Counted from the stretch's first letter, positions 26,057 through 36,636 are shown. The stretch is 64,000 bases of DNA from Burkholderia sp. IMCC1007 (GCF_027257875.1 NZ_JAPVQY010000018.1:54890-118889); one strand, 5' to 3'. Made by a program: numbers and translations. The notes: generated from the sequence alone by a model not told the origin.

Positions 26057-26659
26057 ATGACGACAATGTATGAATTGCTCGGTGTGTCCGAGAACGCCAC
26101 CGACGAGGAAATCAAGCGCGGCTACCGGAAGGCAGCGATGAAAGCGCATCCCGACCGCAACGTCGGGTGCGAAGCGGAAGCGCATGCGCGATTTCAGGAG
26201 ATCAAGGAGGCATACGCGATTCTCTCGAACCCGGAGCTGCGCCGCGTCTATGACACCGCTTATGCAGAGGAAATGCTCCGTCAAGCACAGCTTCGCGAAG
26301 AAGAGGAGCGCTTGAAGGCCGAGCGCGAAGCGGAATATGAGCGGTTCGTGGCGTGCGCGATGCGCTTCGCCGAGCAAGGGCACAACCGCGACGTCGTGTT
26401 CGGTGTGCTGCTCGGCCGTGATTGCGATGTTCAACTGGCCGAGCGCATTGCCGGCAGCGTGGTCGAGCTGCACGCGTCGCGCCAGCCGGGTGCATCGCGG
26501 GACGGGCAGCATGATGAGCAGATGCCGGAATGCGACGAAGGCGCGACGCAGGCGGCATCGGCGCAGGCGCCAAAGAGCGACGCGCGAAGGAGCGACGAGC
26601 ACGCGCATACGGACTTTTTCAGCGCTCTGTGGCACGGCATGTTCGGGCTGCGCCAGTGA
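26057..26659 (+). CDS. J-domain (DnaJ-like) protein
   Basis: A 200-residue protein with an N-terminal J domain (residues 1-70). It has [20 protein letters not shown] and the essential HPD triad at residues 31-33, so it should stimulate an Hsp70 ATPase. After the J domain comes a charged coiled-coil region (about residues 75-110, [18 protein letters not shown]) and a polar C-terminal half without Gly/Phe or zinc-finger regions. It is therefore a class C J protein with an unknown client. It sits in the lower-GC accessory stretch. Confidence 0.88.
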   Translation: MTTMYELLGVSENATDEEIKRGYRKAAMKAHPDRNVGCEAEAHARFQEIKEAYAILSNPELRRVYDTAYAEEMLRQAQLREEEERLKAEREAEYERFVACAMRFAEQGHNRDVVFGVLLGRDCDVQLAERIAGSVVELHASRQPGASRDGQHDEQMPECDEGATQAASAQAPKSDARRSDEHAHTDFFSALWHGMFGLRQ

Positions 26660-26929
26660 GTCCTGAGTGACCCGTTCTGCGAACGCGGAACTCGACCGCG
26701 ATCGGTGCCGTCTTCGGGGGATGGTTCTTTGATCGACTGCTTCATGAGTTGACGGGTAAGTGGGTAGTGTTCGGCCAGGGCTGCGAGCGTCGGCAAACCG
26801 CCGAGCCGCCATTTGTGCGCAGTACCTTTGCTCGCTTCAAGTCTCAAGGGGAAACCAGAATAGCTCACCGTGTGGCGTGGGCTACTCTGCGTTCAAGCAG
26901 GTCTTGACCGATTTGAGGGAGGCGCGGCC

Positions 26930-27931
26930 ATGCTCACAACCGAAAGACGTCGGTCACATCCGCGACACGTGATTTCGCTTGCGTTCGTCCTTGTTGCCGC
27001 AACGCTGTCGCAACCCGGTTACCCGCAAGTCGCCCGAATGGAAGTTCTCGCCCTTCAGTCGACGACTTTGACGGACCAGGAATTTCTGGTTGGCCGCAAA
27101 GATGGCAAGCCGGTGACCTTAGCTGGCGAGCTTCGCCTGCCACGCTCCGGAAGCGAGCGCTTTCCCTTGGTGATTCTGTTACACGGCTCAGGTGGTATAT
27201 CGAGCTATGTGACCGATTGGGAACAGGACCTGCTGGCAATGGGCGTTGCCACCTTTGTTGTTGATAGTTTCTCCGGTCGCGGCATCAGCAGTGTCAACAA
27301 CGACCAGTCTCAGATTGGCCGATTGGTGCAAATCGAAGACGCGTACCGGGCGCTTGAGCTTTTGGAGAAACATCCGAAGGTTGACCCGGCGCGAATCGTG
27401 CTCATGGGATTTTCGCGAGGCGGCAGCGCCGCGCTCTACGCCGCACTGAAACGATTTCAACGGATGCACGGCCCTGCGTCCGGCCACGAGTTCGCCGCTT
27501 ATCTGGCGTTCTATCCGACTTGCAACGTGACCTACAGGAATGATGAGGACATCACTGCTCGACCCGTGCGCATCTTCCACGGTGAAGCCGATGACTATGC
27601 TCCGATTGCGCCCTGCCGAGCATATGTCGAACGACTCGCTGCGAAGAAAGGGACCGAGGTCAAACTCACGGCATATCCGGACGCGTTGCACGTGTTCGAT
27701 TGGCAGGCTGTCAAGCAACCTACAAAGTTGCCGCAAGCGCAAACGACACGAAACTGTCAACTCGCAGAAGCAGACAACGGCCAAATCATTAACATTAAAA
27801 CAAAGCAGCCGTTTACCTACAGCGACGCCTGTGTGGAACGGGGGCCGTCGATTGGCTACAACCAGAAGGCGTCAACCGAGGCTCGAGACGCTGTTAGGCA
27901 GTTCCTGACTACTACACTCAATATCCAGTAA
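26930..27931 (+). CDS. dienelactone hydrolase-family alpha/beta hydrolase, exported
   Basis: A 333-residue alpha/beta hydrolase. A signal-like hydrophobic segment lies at residues 15-29. The core shows VILLHGSGGI (oxyanion region), the nucleophile Ser162 in GFSRGGSAAL, an Asp in RIFHGEADDYAP and a His in ALHVFDW, which complete a Ser-Asp-His triad. The fold belongs to the DLH-type family, but true dienelactone hydrolases use Cys, so this is an esterase or peptidase of unknown substrate. The GAGGGAGG site precedes the ATG. It lies in the lower-GC segment. Confidence 0.82.
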   Translation: MLTTERRRSHPRHVISLAFVLVAATLSQPGYPQVARMEVLALQSTTLTDQEFLVGRKDGKPVTLAGELRLPRSGSERFPLVILLHGSGGISSYVTDWEQDLLAMGVATFVVDSFSGRGISSVNNDQSQIGRLVQIEDAYRALELLEKHPKVDPARIVLMGFSRGGSAALYAALKRFQRMHGPASGHEFAAYLAFYPTCNVTYRNDEDITARPVRIFHGEADDYAPIAPCRAYVERLAAKKGTEVKLTAYPDALHVFDWQAVKQPTKLPQAQTTRNCQLAEADNGQIINIKTKQPFTYSDACVERGPSIGYNQKASTEARDAVRQFLTTTLNIQ

Positions 27932-28005
27932 CCCGATGGCCCAAGCCGTGACTGGAACGATGCGCTGAACCAGATGAGTTTCCGCACGGATGCGATCGCG
28001 CGTGA

Positions 28006-28530
28006 ATCACGGTCGCGTGGCCGGGCGGGAGCTTCAGTGTCGGGAAGACTATCAACAACCGGGGACAAATAGCCGGCTACGCCTATCCCGCAATTGGGGA
28101 CTTGCGCGCTTTTCTGTATGACCACGGTGTGATGAACGACCTCGGCACTCTCCGTGGTGGCGGATTCGGTGCCGCCATTGGGATCAACGACCCTGGCCAA
28201 GTAGTTGGCTATGCAACGATCAAAAGCGGGCAATATCACGCTTTTTTATATGACCATGGCGTGATGACGGACCTCGGCACCCTGCCCGGTGGCGGAAGCA
28301 GCTTCGCCAACAACATCAACGCGTCGGGCCAGGTGGTGGGTCAATCGCAAACGGCGAATGGTAATACCCACGCTTTTTGTATGATCACGGCGTGATGACG
28401 GATCTCGGCACTTTGTCCGGTGGCCGCAACAGCTATGCGACGAGCATTGACAACGAGGGTAATGTGACCGGCGTGGCATACACAGCGGACGGGGCGGGCC
28501 ACGCTGTCGTCTGGACGGCAGGCCCTTGAC
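28006..28530 (+). pseudogene. HAF-repeat (extracellular repeat) protein fragment, frameshifted
   Basis: Four tandem HAF-type repeats are visible: INNRGQIAGYAY...RAFLYDHGVMNDLGTLRGG, INDPGQVVGYA...HAFLYDHGVMTDLGTL, INASGQVVGQS...HAF, and IDNEGNVTGVA. At 28376-28380 the HAFLYDHG motif breaks: GCTTTTTGTATG lacks one T, shifting the frame, after which VMTDLGTLSGG...HAVVWTAGP continues to a stop at 28528. The 5' end is also missing, with an in-frame stop just before 28006. It is a remnant of a surface or secreted beta-propeller-like protein. Confidence 0.75.
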
Positions 28531-28614
28531 GACACCACATGTGCTTGTGCTTATACGCGATCACTGCAAACTCCCGCCGGGAAAGCTGCCGATGGAACCC
28601 ACCCGCCGCACCGA

Positions 28615-29214
28615 TCACGACAGCTTGTCGCCAAGATAGCCCGGCATGCGTTCGGCGGCTTTGCTGCGGGCAATCTTGATGGCCCTGAGCAACGCCAACG
28701 AGAACGACCCCGCTTCCTTGTCGGGCGCAGCCACATGCTTGCGCAGGAAATCCGACCACACGAAGGTGACGAACGCATGCGTGGGCTTGCGGTACGCGCC
28801 TGCGTGCCGCGCAAACGCCGCGAGGCTGTGGTACGGGTCGTCGATCAGCCCGTGGATCGTCGGTGGCAGGTCGTCGATGCTGCGTCGCCGGCCGTTCTCG
28901 TTGAAAGGATGCACCCAGCGCCTCGATTGCATCTTCTTCCAGAAGCGCTGACGCCCGAGGTGGTGCAAGTCGGCGACGACGGTAACCGGCGCGTCGACAT
29001 AACCCAGATCCAGCCACGCGCGCGCCCAGTGATGATGGTCGACGATATAAAGCGCGTTGTGCGGACCGACGACGACGCGCACCGCGTGATCTCGCATGAA
29101 CCGCTCAAGCCGGGTGCCGGTGTAGCGAGCGGTGATCAGCGACTTCGCATGCACGTAGTCCATCCCGATCGTGATTTGGGTCGGCCTCAATACCGACAGC
29201 GGTACCCGGTACAT
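28615..29214 (-). CDS. ParB-like nuclease-domain (ParBc_2) protein
   Basis: A 199-residue protein with a ParB-like core. It begins YRVPLSVLRPTQITIGMDYV and contains LYIVDHHHWARAWLDLG, which matches the variant DHHH motif of the ParBc_2 family, followed by a C-terminal helical half. These proteins are mobile-island associated and are presumed nucleotide- or DNA-acting, but not chromosome partition proteins. It starts one base after the stop of a 67-codon frame, which may translate with it. Confidence 0.75.
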   Translation of the reverse strand: MYRVPLSVLRPTQITIGMDYVHAKSLITARYTGTRLERFMRDHAVRVVVGPHNALYIVDHHHWARAWLDLGYVDAPVTVVADLHHLGRQRFWKKMQSRRWVHPFNENGRRRSIDDLPPTIHGLIDDPYHSLAAFARHAGAYRKPTHAFVTFVWSDFLRKHVAAPDKEAGSFSLALLRAIKIARSKAAERMPGYLGDKLS

Positions 29215-29215
29215 G

Positions 29216-29419
29216 TCATGACCTCAACGTTGTTTCCGGTGCGCGGTCGCCGATCGGACCGGCGGCGGACCGTTCCCGTTCCCATTCCCGGTCTCGCAAT
29301 ATGCGCCCGCGCAGCGTATCGACGAGGCGGCTCGGCGAATGGCCGACGTAGGTTTCGCCGGCTGTGTTTCGACCGATACCAAAGACATGATTCGTCCCTT
29401 CGACAACGCTGCCGCTCAT
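29216..29419 (-). CDS. possible 67-residue protein upstream of the ParB-like gene
   Basis: A short frame with plausible composition (NHVFGIGRNTAGETYVGHSP, then RLVDTLRGRILRDREWERER). Its stop lies one base before the ParB-like start, and a GAGG ribosome site for that gene lies inside its 3' end, which suggests translational coupling. It could also be the tail of a decayed gene. I do not recognise it. Confidence 0.35.
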   Translation of the reverse strand: MSGSVVEGTNHVFGIGRNTAGETYVGHSPSRLVDTLRGRILRDREWERERSAAGPIGDRAPETTLRS

Positions 29420-29910
29420 CGGGCAGCAAGAAGTGCTCCCGGCCTTGTCAGACCTTCGCAGCCTCGCGTCGGATGGTCGATGGAGGTCAATGTTCCGCGT
29501 CGGCGGTTCGGCGCATCAGCCGCCATTTGTTTCAATGTCCTTACGGCAGATTTCGTGCGCACAACGTACATAACGACGGCGACCGACTGTGTCGAGCGCC
29601 GGTGAGGCACCATGATCGGTCGTTCGATTTTCCATAATCGTGTCGTGCATGACACGGGCGACTGCTGTCGACTTGCACTTTGTAGCCGGCAATTCATTCA
29701 CAATGTCGAACCGTCGCCTTTTTCTGCGGGAGTCGGCGCGCAACCAGCGCGAGGGGCCGCAGCCCATCGTCAGTTCGTTCTCACTTTCGCGCGAACGGAC
29801 TGCCGCAACCGACCTGCGACCCAGCGATAGTGCCACCGCGTGTGCTACCCGCTTCCCACGTGCGTGAGAAGCGCGTATAAGCCCATTCAACTCATGCGAA
29901 CCTTTCCGTT
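29420..29910. other. 491-bp region without a confident gene
   Basis: Overlapping frames exist on both strands, but none has a convincing family, start site or ribosome site. A near-perfect palindrome TGTCGTGCATGACA (29641-29654) follows a CATAAT box and may be an operator or promoter element. Confidence 0.4.
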
Positions 29911-30489
29911 ATGCCAGACGATTTCGAAGTTCACGGCCCGCACGATGATGCGGTAGAGCACCATGCGGCGCATGGAGAAAACCACGGCGCGGCGCGCATC
30001 GCGGTGATGACGGCCGTCCTGGCCTGCATCGGTGCGATTTCCGCATACCAGAGCGGTGCGGACGAGAACTTCGCATTGCTGCACAAGAACGAGGCCGCGA
30101 TCCAGAAAACCGAGGCGGCCAACCTGTGGGCTTATTACCAGGCAAAGGGCGAAAAGCAGAATCTAGCCGAGCTCGGTGCGGCCTTGAGCCAGGAAGGGTC
30201 GCCGCAACGAAAGCGTTTCGAAACAGACGCGGCGCGGTATCGCGCAGAGAAGGAGCCGATCCGCGCGCGCGCCGAAGCGCTCGAGCAGGAAGTCGTGAAG
30301 AGCAATGCTGCAAGCGAGGCGCGGCTACACCGGCACCATCGCTGGGCGCAGGCCACGACCATCATCCAGATCTCGATCGCCCTTGCCGCGATCACGATTC
30401 TCACGCGGCGCCCATGGATGCAACGCCTGTCGATGGGGGCTGCAGCGGTCGGCGTCGTCCTCGCAGGGCTGGCGTTCTTCGGTGTGTAG
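29911..30489 (+). CDS. DUF4337 family membrane protein
   Basis: A 192-residue protein with one N-terminal (AVMTAVLACIGAISAY) and two C-terminal hydrophobic segments (TTIIQISIALAAITIL; LSMGAAAVGVVLAGLAFFGV) around a central soluble helical part rich in Glu and Lys. This is the DUF4337 layout. The histidine-rich N-terminus (HGPHDDAVEHHAAHGENHG) may bind metal. Function is unknown. The tcuR gene begins 41 bp later on the same strand. Confidence 0.8.
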   Translation: MPDDFEVHGPHDDAVEHHAAHGENHGAARIAVMTAVLACIGAISAYQSGADENFALLHKNEAAIQKTEAANLWAYYQAKGEKQNLAELGAALSQEGSPQRKRFETDAARYRAEKEPIRARAEALEQEVVKSNAASEARLHRHHRWAQATTIIQISIALAAITILTRRPWMQRLSMGAAAVGVVLAGLAFFGV

Positions 30490-30530
30490 CGGCCGACGAG
30501 CTCGCCCCAATCTCTCTGACCGATCGCGGA

Positions 30531-31484
30531 ATGGAACTCAGACAACTACGCTATTTTCTCAGCGTCGTCGAACACGGAAGCATGGGCAAGGCAGCGCTGG
30601 AACTCGGCGTGGTGACCTCGGCATTGAGTCAGCAGATCAGCCGTCTCGAAGGCGAACTGTCCACGCGTCTGCTGCAACGCACGTCGGGCGGCGTCGTTCC
30701 GACCGACGCGGGTTTGGCGTTCTGGCGACAGGCCCAACTCGCGATGCGTCATATCGACGATGCCGCGCTCGCTGCACGCTCGGCCCGTCTGTCGGGGCAT
30801 GTCAGCGTCGGCATGGCGCCGAGTACGGCCAGCGTGCTAGGTGTCGCATTCATGCAGGCAATGCGCACGCGCTATCCCGACGTGCGGCTGCACATGGTCG
30901 AAAGTCTCTCCGGCTATCTTGCGTCCATGCTGAGCGCGCGCCAGATCGATCTCGCCGTGCTGTTTCGCGAGGAGCCCGCGCAACGCTGGAGCGTGCTGCC
31001 GCTGCTGGACGAGCGGCTGTTCCTGATCGGTGCGGGCGATCTCGATGGCATGCCGACGAGCCCATCCGTCCGGCTGAAAAATCTCGGCAGGCTTCCGCTC
31101 ATCCTTCCCAGCGGTACGCACGGGCCGCGTTCGCTGCTGTTATCAGCGTTCAGGCGCGCCGAGTACGAGCCGAACATCGTCGCCGAAGTCGATGGCCTTG
31201 CGCTGCTGATGGACTTCGTCCGCACCGGCATCGGCGCGACGATACAGCCGGGCGCGGCGCTCGCAAGGCCGGAGAATATGGTGCTGACGAGCGTGCCCGT
31301 CGCGGAGAAATATGCGGCGCGGCCCAACATGATCGCCAGCATCTCCGACGACGAACTGTCTCCCGCCGGCCTCGCCGCGCGCGTGGTCCTCGCCGATGTC
31401 GCCCGTCAACTGGTGCGGGAAGGCCGCTGGCCCGGCGCCCGACTGCGTGAGTCCGACTCTTCACGAAACGTGAAGACCCGTTGA
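30531..31484 (+). CDS. tcuR: LysR-family regulator of tricarballylate utilisation
   Basis: A 317-residue LysR protein. The winged helix reads MELRQLRYFLSVVEHGSMGK...SALSQQISRLEGEL, then an effector domain with PSTASVLGVAFMQAMR and LPSGTHGPRSLL. Regulators of this Nac/TcuR branch precede tcuABC in other genomes. The adjacent downstream genes are tcuA, tcuB and tcuC, so assignment as TcuR follows from position as much as from sequence. Unlike the usual divergent LysR arrangement it is transcribed in the same direction as its targets. Confidence 0.85.
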   Translation: MELRQLRYFLSVVEHGSMGKAALELGVVTSALSQQISRLEGELSTRLLQRTSGGVVPTDAGLAFWRQAQLAMRHIDDAALAARSARLSGHVSVGMAPSTASVLGVAFMQAMRTRYPDVRLHMVESLSGYLASMLSARQIDLAVLFREEPAQRWSVLPLLDERLFLIGAGDLDGMPTSPSVRLKNLGRLPLILPSGTHGPRSLLLSAFRRAEYEPNIVAEVDGLALLMDFVRTGIGATIQPGAALARPENMVLTSVPVAEKYAARPNMIASISDDELSPAGLAARVVLADVARQLVREGRWPGARLRESDSSRNVKTR

Positions 31485-31547
31485 CGGCTGGCTGGTAGCG
31501 AAGCGGGCACGCGACCCTTACGATGCGTCCGAAAGGAGACGAATCCA

Positions 31548-32957
31548 ATGGTCGATGTGCTCGTAATCGGAGGAGGCAATGCCGCGCTGTGTGCGGCATT
31601 GATGGCGCGCGAAGCGGGCGCCTCGGTCCTGCTTCTCGAATCCGCACCGCGCGAATGGCGCGGCGGCAACTCGCAACACACGCGCAATCTGCGCTGCATG
31701 CACGATGCGCCGCAAGACGTGCTCGTCGATGCCTACCCGGAAGAGGAATTCTGGCAGGACCTGCTGAAAGTCACCGGCGGCATCACGAACGAGCATCTCG
31801 CGCGGCTGACGATCCGCGCGTCGTCGTCGTGTCGGCCGTGGATGCAGAAGCACGGCGTGCGCTTCCAGCCGCCGCTGTCCGGCGCGCTGCACGTGGCACG
31901 CACGAATGCGTTCTTCATGGGCGGCGGCAAGGCGCTCGTCAACGCGTATTACCGCAGCGCCGAAGCCCTCGGCGTCGATATCCGCTATGAAACGCCTATC
32001 GATTCGCTCGAACTCGACGGCAGCCGCTTCATCGCGGCGCGCAGCGGCAGCCGGCGCTTCGAGGCGCGCGCGTGCGTGCTGGCGGCCGGCGGCTTCGAAT
32101 CGAATCGCGAATGGCTGCGCGACGCGTGGGGGCAAAACGCGCGCGGCGAATGGCCTGCCGACAACTTCCTGATTCGCGGCACGCGCTTCAACAAGGGCGT
32201 GCTCATCAAGCACATGAGCGACGCCGGTGCGGACATGATCGGCGACCCGTCGCAGTCGCACTGCGTCGCGATCGATGCACGCGCGCCGCTGTATGACGGC
32301 GGTATCTGCACGCGCATCGACTGCGTGTCGCTGGGCGTCGTGGTGAATCGTGACGCCGAGCGCTTCTACGACGAAGGCGAGGATTTCTGGCCGAAGCGCT
32401 ATGCGATCTGGGGGCGGCTCGTCGCGCATCAGCCAGGTCAGATCGGCTATTCGATCATCGACTCGAAAGCGATCGGCCGCTTCATGCCACCGGTGTTCCC
32501 GGGCGAAAAGGCCGACACGCTGCTGGAACTCGCGCGCAAGCTCGGGCTGCCGGAAGCGCGCTTCATGGAAACGCTCGCGCGCTATAACGATTCATGCCGC
32601 GACGGCACGTTCGACCACACCGCGCTCGACGACTGCCACACCGAAGGCCTCGTGCCGCCCAAGACGCACTGGGCGCGCCGCATCGATACGCCGCCGTTCT
32701 ACGGGTATGCGTTGCGGCCAGGCATCACGTTCACGTATCTCGGTCTCAAGACCAATGATCGCGCGCAGGTCCACTTCGGCGGCAACGCCAGCGAGAACCT
32801 GTTCGTGGCCGGCGAAATGATGGCCGGAAACGTGCTCGGCAAAGGCTATACAGCGGGCGTCGGCATGTCGATCGGCACGGCCTTCGGGCGCATTGCCGGC
32901 ACGCAGGCCGCGCGCGCCGCGCTCGAAACAACGGAGGCAACCCATGCAGCAGTCTGA
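31548..32957 (+). CDS. tcuA: tricarballylate dehydrogenase (FAD-dependent)
   Basis: A 469-residue flavoprotein of the fumarate-reductase/succinate-dehydrogenase type. It opens with an FAD motif ([19 protein letters not shown]), followed by [16 protein letters not shown], and ends with [20 protein letters not shown], all typical of TcuA. It oxidises tricarballylate to cis-aconitate. AGGAG lies before the ATG. Its last 14 bases overlap tcuB, indicating translational coupling. Electrons are expected to go to TcuB. Confidence 0.93.
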   Translation: MVDVLVIGGGNAALCAALMAREAGASVLLLESAPREWRGGNSQHTRNLRCMHDAPQDVLVDAYPEEEFWQDLLKVTGGITNEHLARLTIRASSSCRPWMQKHGVRFQPPLSGALHVARTNAFFMGGGKALVNAYYRSAEALGVDIRYETPIDSLELDGSRFIAARSGSRRFEARACVLAAGGFESNREWLRDAWGQNARGEWPADNFLIRGTRFNKGVLIKHMSDAGADMIGDPSQSHCVAIDARAPLYDGGICTRIDCVSLGVVVNRDAERFYDEGEDFWPKRYAIWGRLVAHQPGQIGYSIIDSKAIGRFMPPVFPGEKADTLLELARKLGLPEARFMETLARYNDSCRDGTFDHTALDDCHTEGLVPPKTHWARRIDTPPFYGYALRPGITFTYLGLKTNDRAQVHFGGNASENLFVAGEMMAGNVLGKGYTAGVGMSIGTAFGRIAGTQAARAALETTEATHAAV

Positions 32958-34158
32958 TTCGCTCGCACCCGAACGCCCGCACACCGCGTTATCGGTCGAC
33001 AGGAAAAAAACGTCACACGACAGCACGGCGCGGGTGATCCCCATTGTGCCGATGAGCGCCGGCGAAACCGAAGTGGCGCGGCAGATGCAGATCTGCAACG
33101 CGTGCCGCTATTGCGAAGGCTTCTGCGCCGTGTTCCCGGCGATGACGCGCCGCCTGGAATTCGGCAAGGCGGACGTCAACTACCTGGCGAATCTCTGCCA
33201 CAACTGCGGCGCGTGCTATCACGCGTGCCAATACGCGCCGCCGCACGAATTCGGCGTGAACGTGCCGAAAGCGATGGCCGAAGTCCGGCTCGAAACCTAC
33301 ACCGAATACGCGTTTCCGGCGTCGTTCGGCGCGCTGTACAAGCGCAACGGCCTGACGCTGTCGGTTGCACTGGCGGTGGGGCTCGCGCTGTTTCTCGTGC
33401 TCGGCACGGCATTGCACGGCGGCTCGTCGGGTGATATCGCGCCGGCGAACTTCTACGCGATCTTCCCGCACAACCTGCTCGCGGCGATGTTCGGCATCGT
33501 CTTCCTGTTTGCGATGCTCGCGCTCGCTGTGGGCGTCACGCGCTTCTGGCGCGACGTGTCGGCGGGAACGACGAGCGCGAGCGCGCCGGCCGTCGCGGAA
33601 GCAGCGAAGAACGCACTGACGCTCAAGTACCTGGACGGCGGCCACGGTGACGGCTGCAACGAAGAGAACGATGCCTTCACGCTGGCGCGGCGCCGTTTCC
33701 ATCACCTGACGTTCTACGGATTCATGCTGTGCTTCGCGGCAACCGCGGTCGCGACGCTCTATCACTATGCATTCGGTCTGGAGGCGCCGTATCGGTTTCT
33801 GAGCGTGCCGGTGCTGCTGGGAACGGCAGGCGGCATCGGACTGATTGCGGGGCCAGCGGGCCTCCTGTGGCTGAACCTGAAACGCGTTCCGGAGCGGGGC
33901 GATGCCCGTCAGCGTCCGATGGACCGCGGCTTCATCGCGCTCCTGCTGCTGACCAGCGCATCGGGGCTCGCGCTGCTCGCACTCCGAACGACCTCGGCGA
34001 TGCCGATGCTGCTCGCGATTCATCTCGGCGTCGTGATGGCGCTGTTCGCGACGCTGCCTTACGGCAAGTTCGCGCACGGCATCTTCCGCTCGGCGGCGTT
34101 GCTCAAATCGTCGATAGAGAAGCGGCAACGCAACACGCTGAGCCTCGGTTCGGACTAG
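32944..34158 (+). CDS. tcuB: TcuB, membrane iron-sulfur electron carrier for tricarballylate oxidation
   Basis: A 404-residue protein with an N-terminal ferredoxin-like domain carrying two 4Fe-4S motifs: Cys51, 54, 57, 61 ([11 protein letters not shown]) and Cys85, 88, 91, 95 ([11 protein letters not shown]). Six or so hydrophobic segments follow from residue 140, with haem-candidate histidines. It reoxidises TcuA's flavin and passes electrons to the respiratory quinone pool in the inner membrane. The start was set at [10 protein letters not shown], overlapping the end of tcuA. Confidence 0.92.
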   Translation: MQQSDSLAPERPHTALSVDRKKTSHDSTARVIPIVPMSAGETEVARQMQICNACRYCEGFCAVFPAMTRRLEFGKADVNYLANLCHNCGACYHACQYAPPHEFGVNVPKAMAEVRLETYTEYAFPASFGALYKRNGLTLSVALAVGLALFLVLGTALHGGSSGDIAPANFYAIFPHNLLAAMFGIVFLFAMLALAVGVTRFWRDVSAGTTSASAPAVAEAAKNALTLKYLDGGHGDGCNEENDAFTLARRRFHHLTFYGFMLCFAATAVATLYHYAFGLEAPYRFLSVPVLLGTAGGIGLIAGPAGLLWLNLKRVPERGDARQRPMDRGFIALLLLTSASGLALLALRTTSAMPMLLAIHLGVVMALFATLPYGKFAHGIFRSAALLKSSIEKRQRNTLSLGSD

Positions 34159-34213
34159 CACTCAGTGGGCGCCTGCGGGCGCTCGTCACGATAGACAACA
34201 AGCAGGAGACACA

Positions 34214-35533
34214 ATGAATCGCACCGAAACGAGCGCCACTCCGTCCGCCGTTGCTCGCACGACGAGGGCCGCCGCCGTGTTGCGCGTGACCAGCGGCAAT
34301 TTCATCGAACAGTTCGATTTCTTTCTGTTCGGCTTCTACGCGACATCGATCTCGAAGATCTTCTTCCCGTCCACCAGCGTGTTCGCGTCGCTGATGCTCA
34401 CCTTCGCGGTGTTCGGCGCGGGCTTCCTGATGCGCCCGCTCGGCGCGATCTTTCTCGGCGCGTATATCGACAAGGTCGGCCGGCGCACCGGGCTGATCGT
34501 CACGCTGTCGATCATGGCGAGCGGCACCGTTCTGATCGCCTGCGTGCCGGGGTACGCGACCATCGGCCTGCTCGCGCCGGCCCTCGTGCTGCTCGGGCGT
34601 CTGTTGCAAGGCTTCTCGGCCGGCGCGGAACTGGGCGGCGTGTCCGTCTATCTCGCGGAAATGGCGACGCCCGGCAACAAGGGCTTTTACACGAGCTGGC
34701 AGTCGGCGAGCCAGCAGGTCGCCATCGTCGTGGCGGCGGCCATCGGCTATGGGCTGAACGAATGGCTGTCAGCGCAGCAGATCGGCGCATGGGGCTGGCG
34801 CGTGCCGTTTTTCATCGGCTGCGCGATCGTGCCGTTCCTGTTCATCCTGCGCCGCTCGCTGCAGGAGACCGCGGCGTTCGAAGCGCGGCGGCATCATCCG
34901 CAGGCGCGCGAGATCTTTGCGATGCTGCTCCGCAACTGGCGCACCGTCATCGGCGGCATGCTGCTGACGGCGATGACGACCACCACCTTCTATCTCATCA
35001 CCGTCTATACGCCCACCTTCGGCAAGTCGGTGCTGAAGTTGTCCACCTCCGACAGCCTGATGGTGACGCTGTTCGTCGCCGCATCGAATTTCGTGTGGCT
35101 GCCGATCGGCGGCGCGATTTCCGACCGGATCGGCCGCAAGCCGCTGCTGCTCGCGATTTCCGTGCTGGCGATCTGCACGGCTTATCCCGCGCTGTCCTGG
35201 CTCGCCGATGCACCGAGCTTCGCGCGCATGCTGATCGTGCTGCTGTGGTTCTCGTTCTTCTTCGGCATGTACAACGGCGCGATGGTCGCCGCGCTCACCG
35301 AAGTGATGCCGGTCGAAGTGCGCGTCGCGGGCTTCTCGCTGGCGTTCAGTCTCGCGACGGCGCTCTTCGGCGGCTTTACGCCGGCGGTGTCGACGTATCT
35401 GATCCAGGTGCTGCATGACAAGGCCGCACCCGGCTACTGGCTGAGCTTCGCTGCGCTCTGCGGCTTGTGCGCGACGCTCGGGCTGTATCGCCGGCGCGCG
35501 GGCAGCAACGCGTCGGCGGCATCGTCGGCCTGA
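34214..35533 (+). CDS. tcuC: tricarballylate/citrate MFS transporter
   Basis: A 439-residue metabolite:proton symporter of the MFS with about 12 membrane segments. The first helix carries [19 protein letters not shown], the characteristic motif of citrate and tricarballylate proton symporters, and the loop [12 protein letters not shown] is the MFS helix 2-3 motif. It imports tricarballylate for TcuA/TcuB. It is the last gene of the tcuRABC set. Confidence 0.92.
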   Translation: MNRTETSATPSAVARTTRAAAVLRVTSGNFIEQFDFFLFGFYATSISKIFFPSTSVFASLMLTFAVFGAGFLMRPLGAIFLGAYIDKVGRRTGLIVTLSIMASGTVLIACVPGYATIGLLAPALVLLGRLLQGFSAGAELGGVSVYLAEMATPGNKGFYTSWQSASQQVAIVVAAAIGYGLNEWLSAQQIGAWGWRVPFFIGCAIVPFLFILRRSLQETAAFEARRHHPQAREIFAMLLRNWRTVIGGMLLTAMTTTTFYLITVYTPTFGKSVLKLSTSDSLMVTLFVAASNFVWLPIGGAISDRIGRKPLLLAISVLAICTAYPALSWLADAPSFARMLIVLLWFSFFFGMYNGAMVAALTEVMPVEVRVAGFSLAFSLATALFGGFTPAVSTYLIQVLHDKAAPGYWLSFAALCGLCATLGLYRRRAGSNASAASSA

Positions 35534-35612
35534 TGGCGATTGCATCGCGCGGTGCAGCAAGCCCGGCTTCGCGCCGGGCGTCCGCCGCAGGTATCGGACG
35601 CTCGCCTGTCGA

Positions 35613-36554
35613 TCAGTCCTCTCGCGCAAGGCGTAGCAAGATGTCGGCGAGCGCGCGAATTTTCGGTTGTGCCGCACGTTGGGGTGGGTAGACGAGGAAG
35701 TAGGAAAGGCCGTCTTCAACCACATCCTCGAACGGTGTCACCAGCGATCCGGCACGGAGCCGGTCTCTTGCCATTCGTGGGTCGCCGATTGCAATTCCGT
35801 GTCCTTCCATCGATGCCGCGAGCGTCAATTCGAGGGTATCGAATACAAGCCCACGTCCCGCATCGATCTGGCGGGCCCCAACGTGATCGAGCCAGCATCT
35901 CCACTCTGCGTGGCTGGGCCCCGGATGGAGCAAATCGACATGCGCAAGGTCGGCAACGGATCGCAATGAGGTTGCCAATGCCGGCGCGCACATCGGCGTG
36001 AGCCATTCGGGAAACAGCGGTACCGCTTCCATGCCGGTCCACTGTCCCGTGCCTCGCACGATGACGGCGTCGACGTCGGATGTCGTGAAATCCGGCGTAT
36101 CGTCCGCGGACGTCGAAATACGAAGCTCCGTCCCGCTCATCGCGCGATGAATGTCCGGCAGCCGCGGAAGCAACCAGCGAACGGCGAACGTGGACGGCAA
36201 CTTCAACGTGAGAACCGAAGTCTCCCGTGCATGGAAGTCCGCGTGCCGGACCAATTGCGTGAGCACGTTGACCGCGACCGTCAGCAGTGCGTTTCCTTCT
36301 GCCGTCAACGTCAGGCCCGATGCATGCCGCACGAACAATGCGCACCGGTAATGCGTTTCCAGCTGCTGTATCTGGCGGCTCACCGCGCCTTGCGTACGGC
36401 ACAGATGATCCGCAGCCTTGCTGACGCTGCCGAGCTGCGCCGCGGCGACGAAGGACTGAATCGCTGCCAACGGCGGGAGGGGCCGCGTCAGGGCGGCCAG
36501 CGGATATGCATGCGCCGCATACCCGGGTTGCAAATTTTTCGATTGTTCGGTCAT
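35613..36554 (-). CDS. LysR-family regulator, GcvA-like
   Basis: A 313-residue LysR protein with the GcvA-type N-terminus PPLAAIQSFVAAAQLGSVSKA and VSRQIQQLE, then an effector domain (LKLPSTFAVRWLLPRLPDIH). It is convergent with tcuC and divergent from the TTG-started SnoaL-like gene 82 bp away, so that gene is a candidate target. Confidence 0.85.
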   Translation of the reverse strand: MTEQSKNLQPGYAAHAYPLAALTRPLPPLAAIQSFVAAAQLGSVSKAADHLCRTQGAVSRQIQQLETHYRCALFVRHASGLTLTAEGNALLTVAVNVLTQLVRHADFHARETSVLTLKLPSTFAVRWLLPRLPDIHRAMSGTELRISTSADDTPDFTTSDVDAVIVRGTGQWTGMEAVPLFPEWLTPMCAPALATSLRSVADLAHVDLLHPGPSHAEWRCWLDHVGARQIDAGRGLVFDTLELTLAASMEGHGIAIGDPRMARDRLRAGSLVTPFEDVVEDGLSYFLVYPPQRAAQPKIRALADILLRLARED

Positions 36555-36636
36555 CGGTGCGTCGCTATCGTGCGTCTACCGGGTGCCCCGTTCTCATGCA
36601 CGAACGGGATCGTCAACGAATGATCGGAGGATAACT

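Noticed and set aside
29516..29890. A 124-codon minus-strand frame and an opposing plus-strand frame in the gene-poor gap
   Set aside because: Both are moderately plausible but mutually antisense, without recognisable motif or ribosome site, so neither is annotated.
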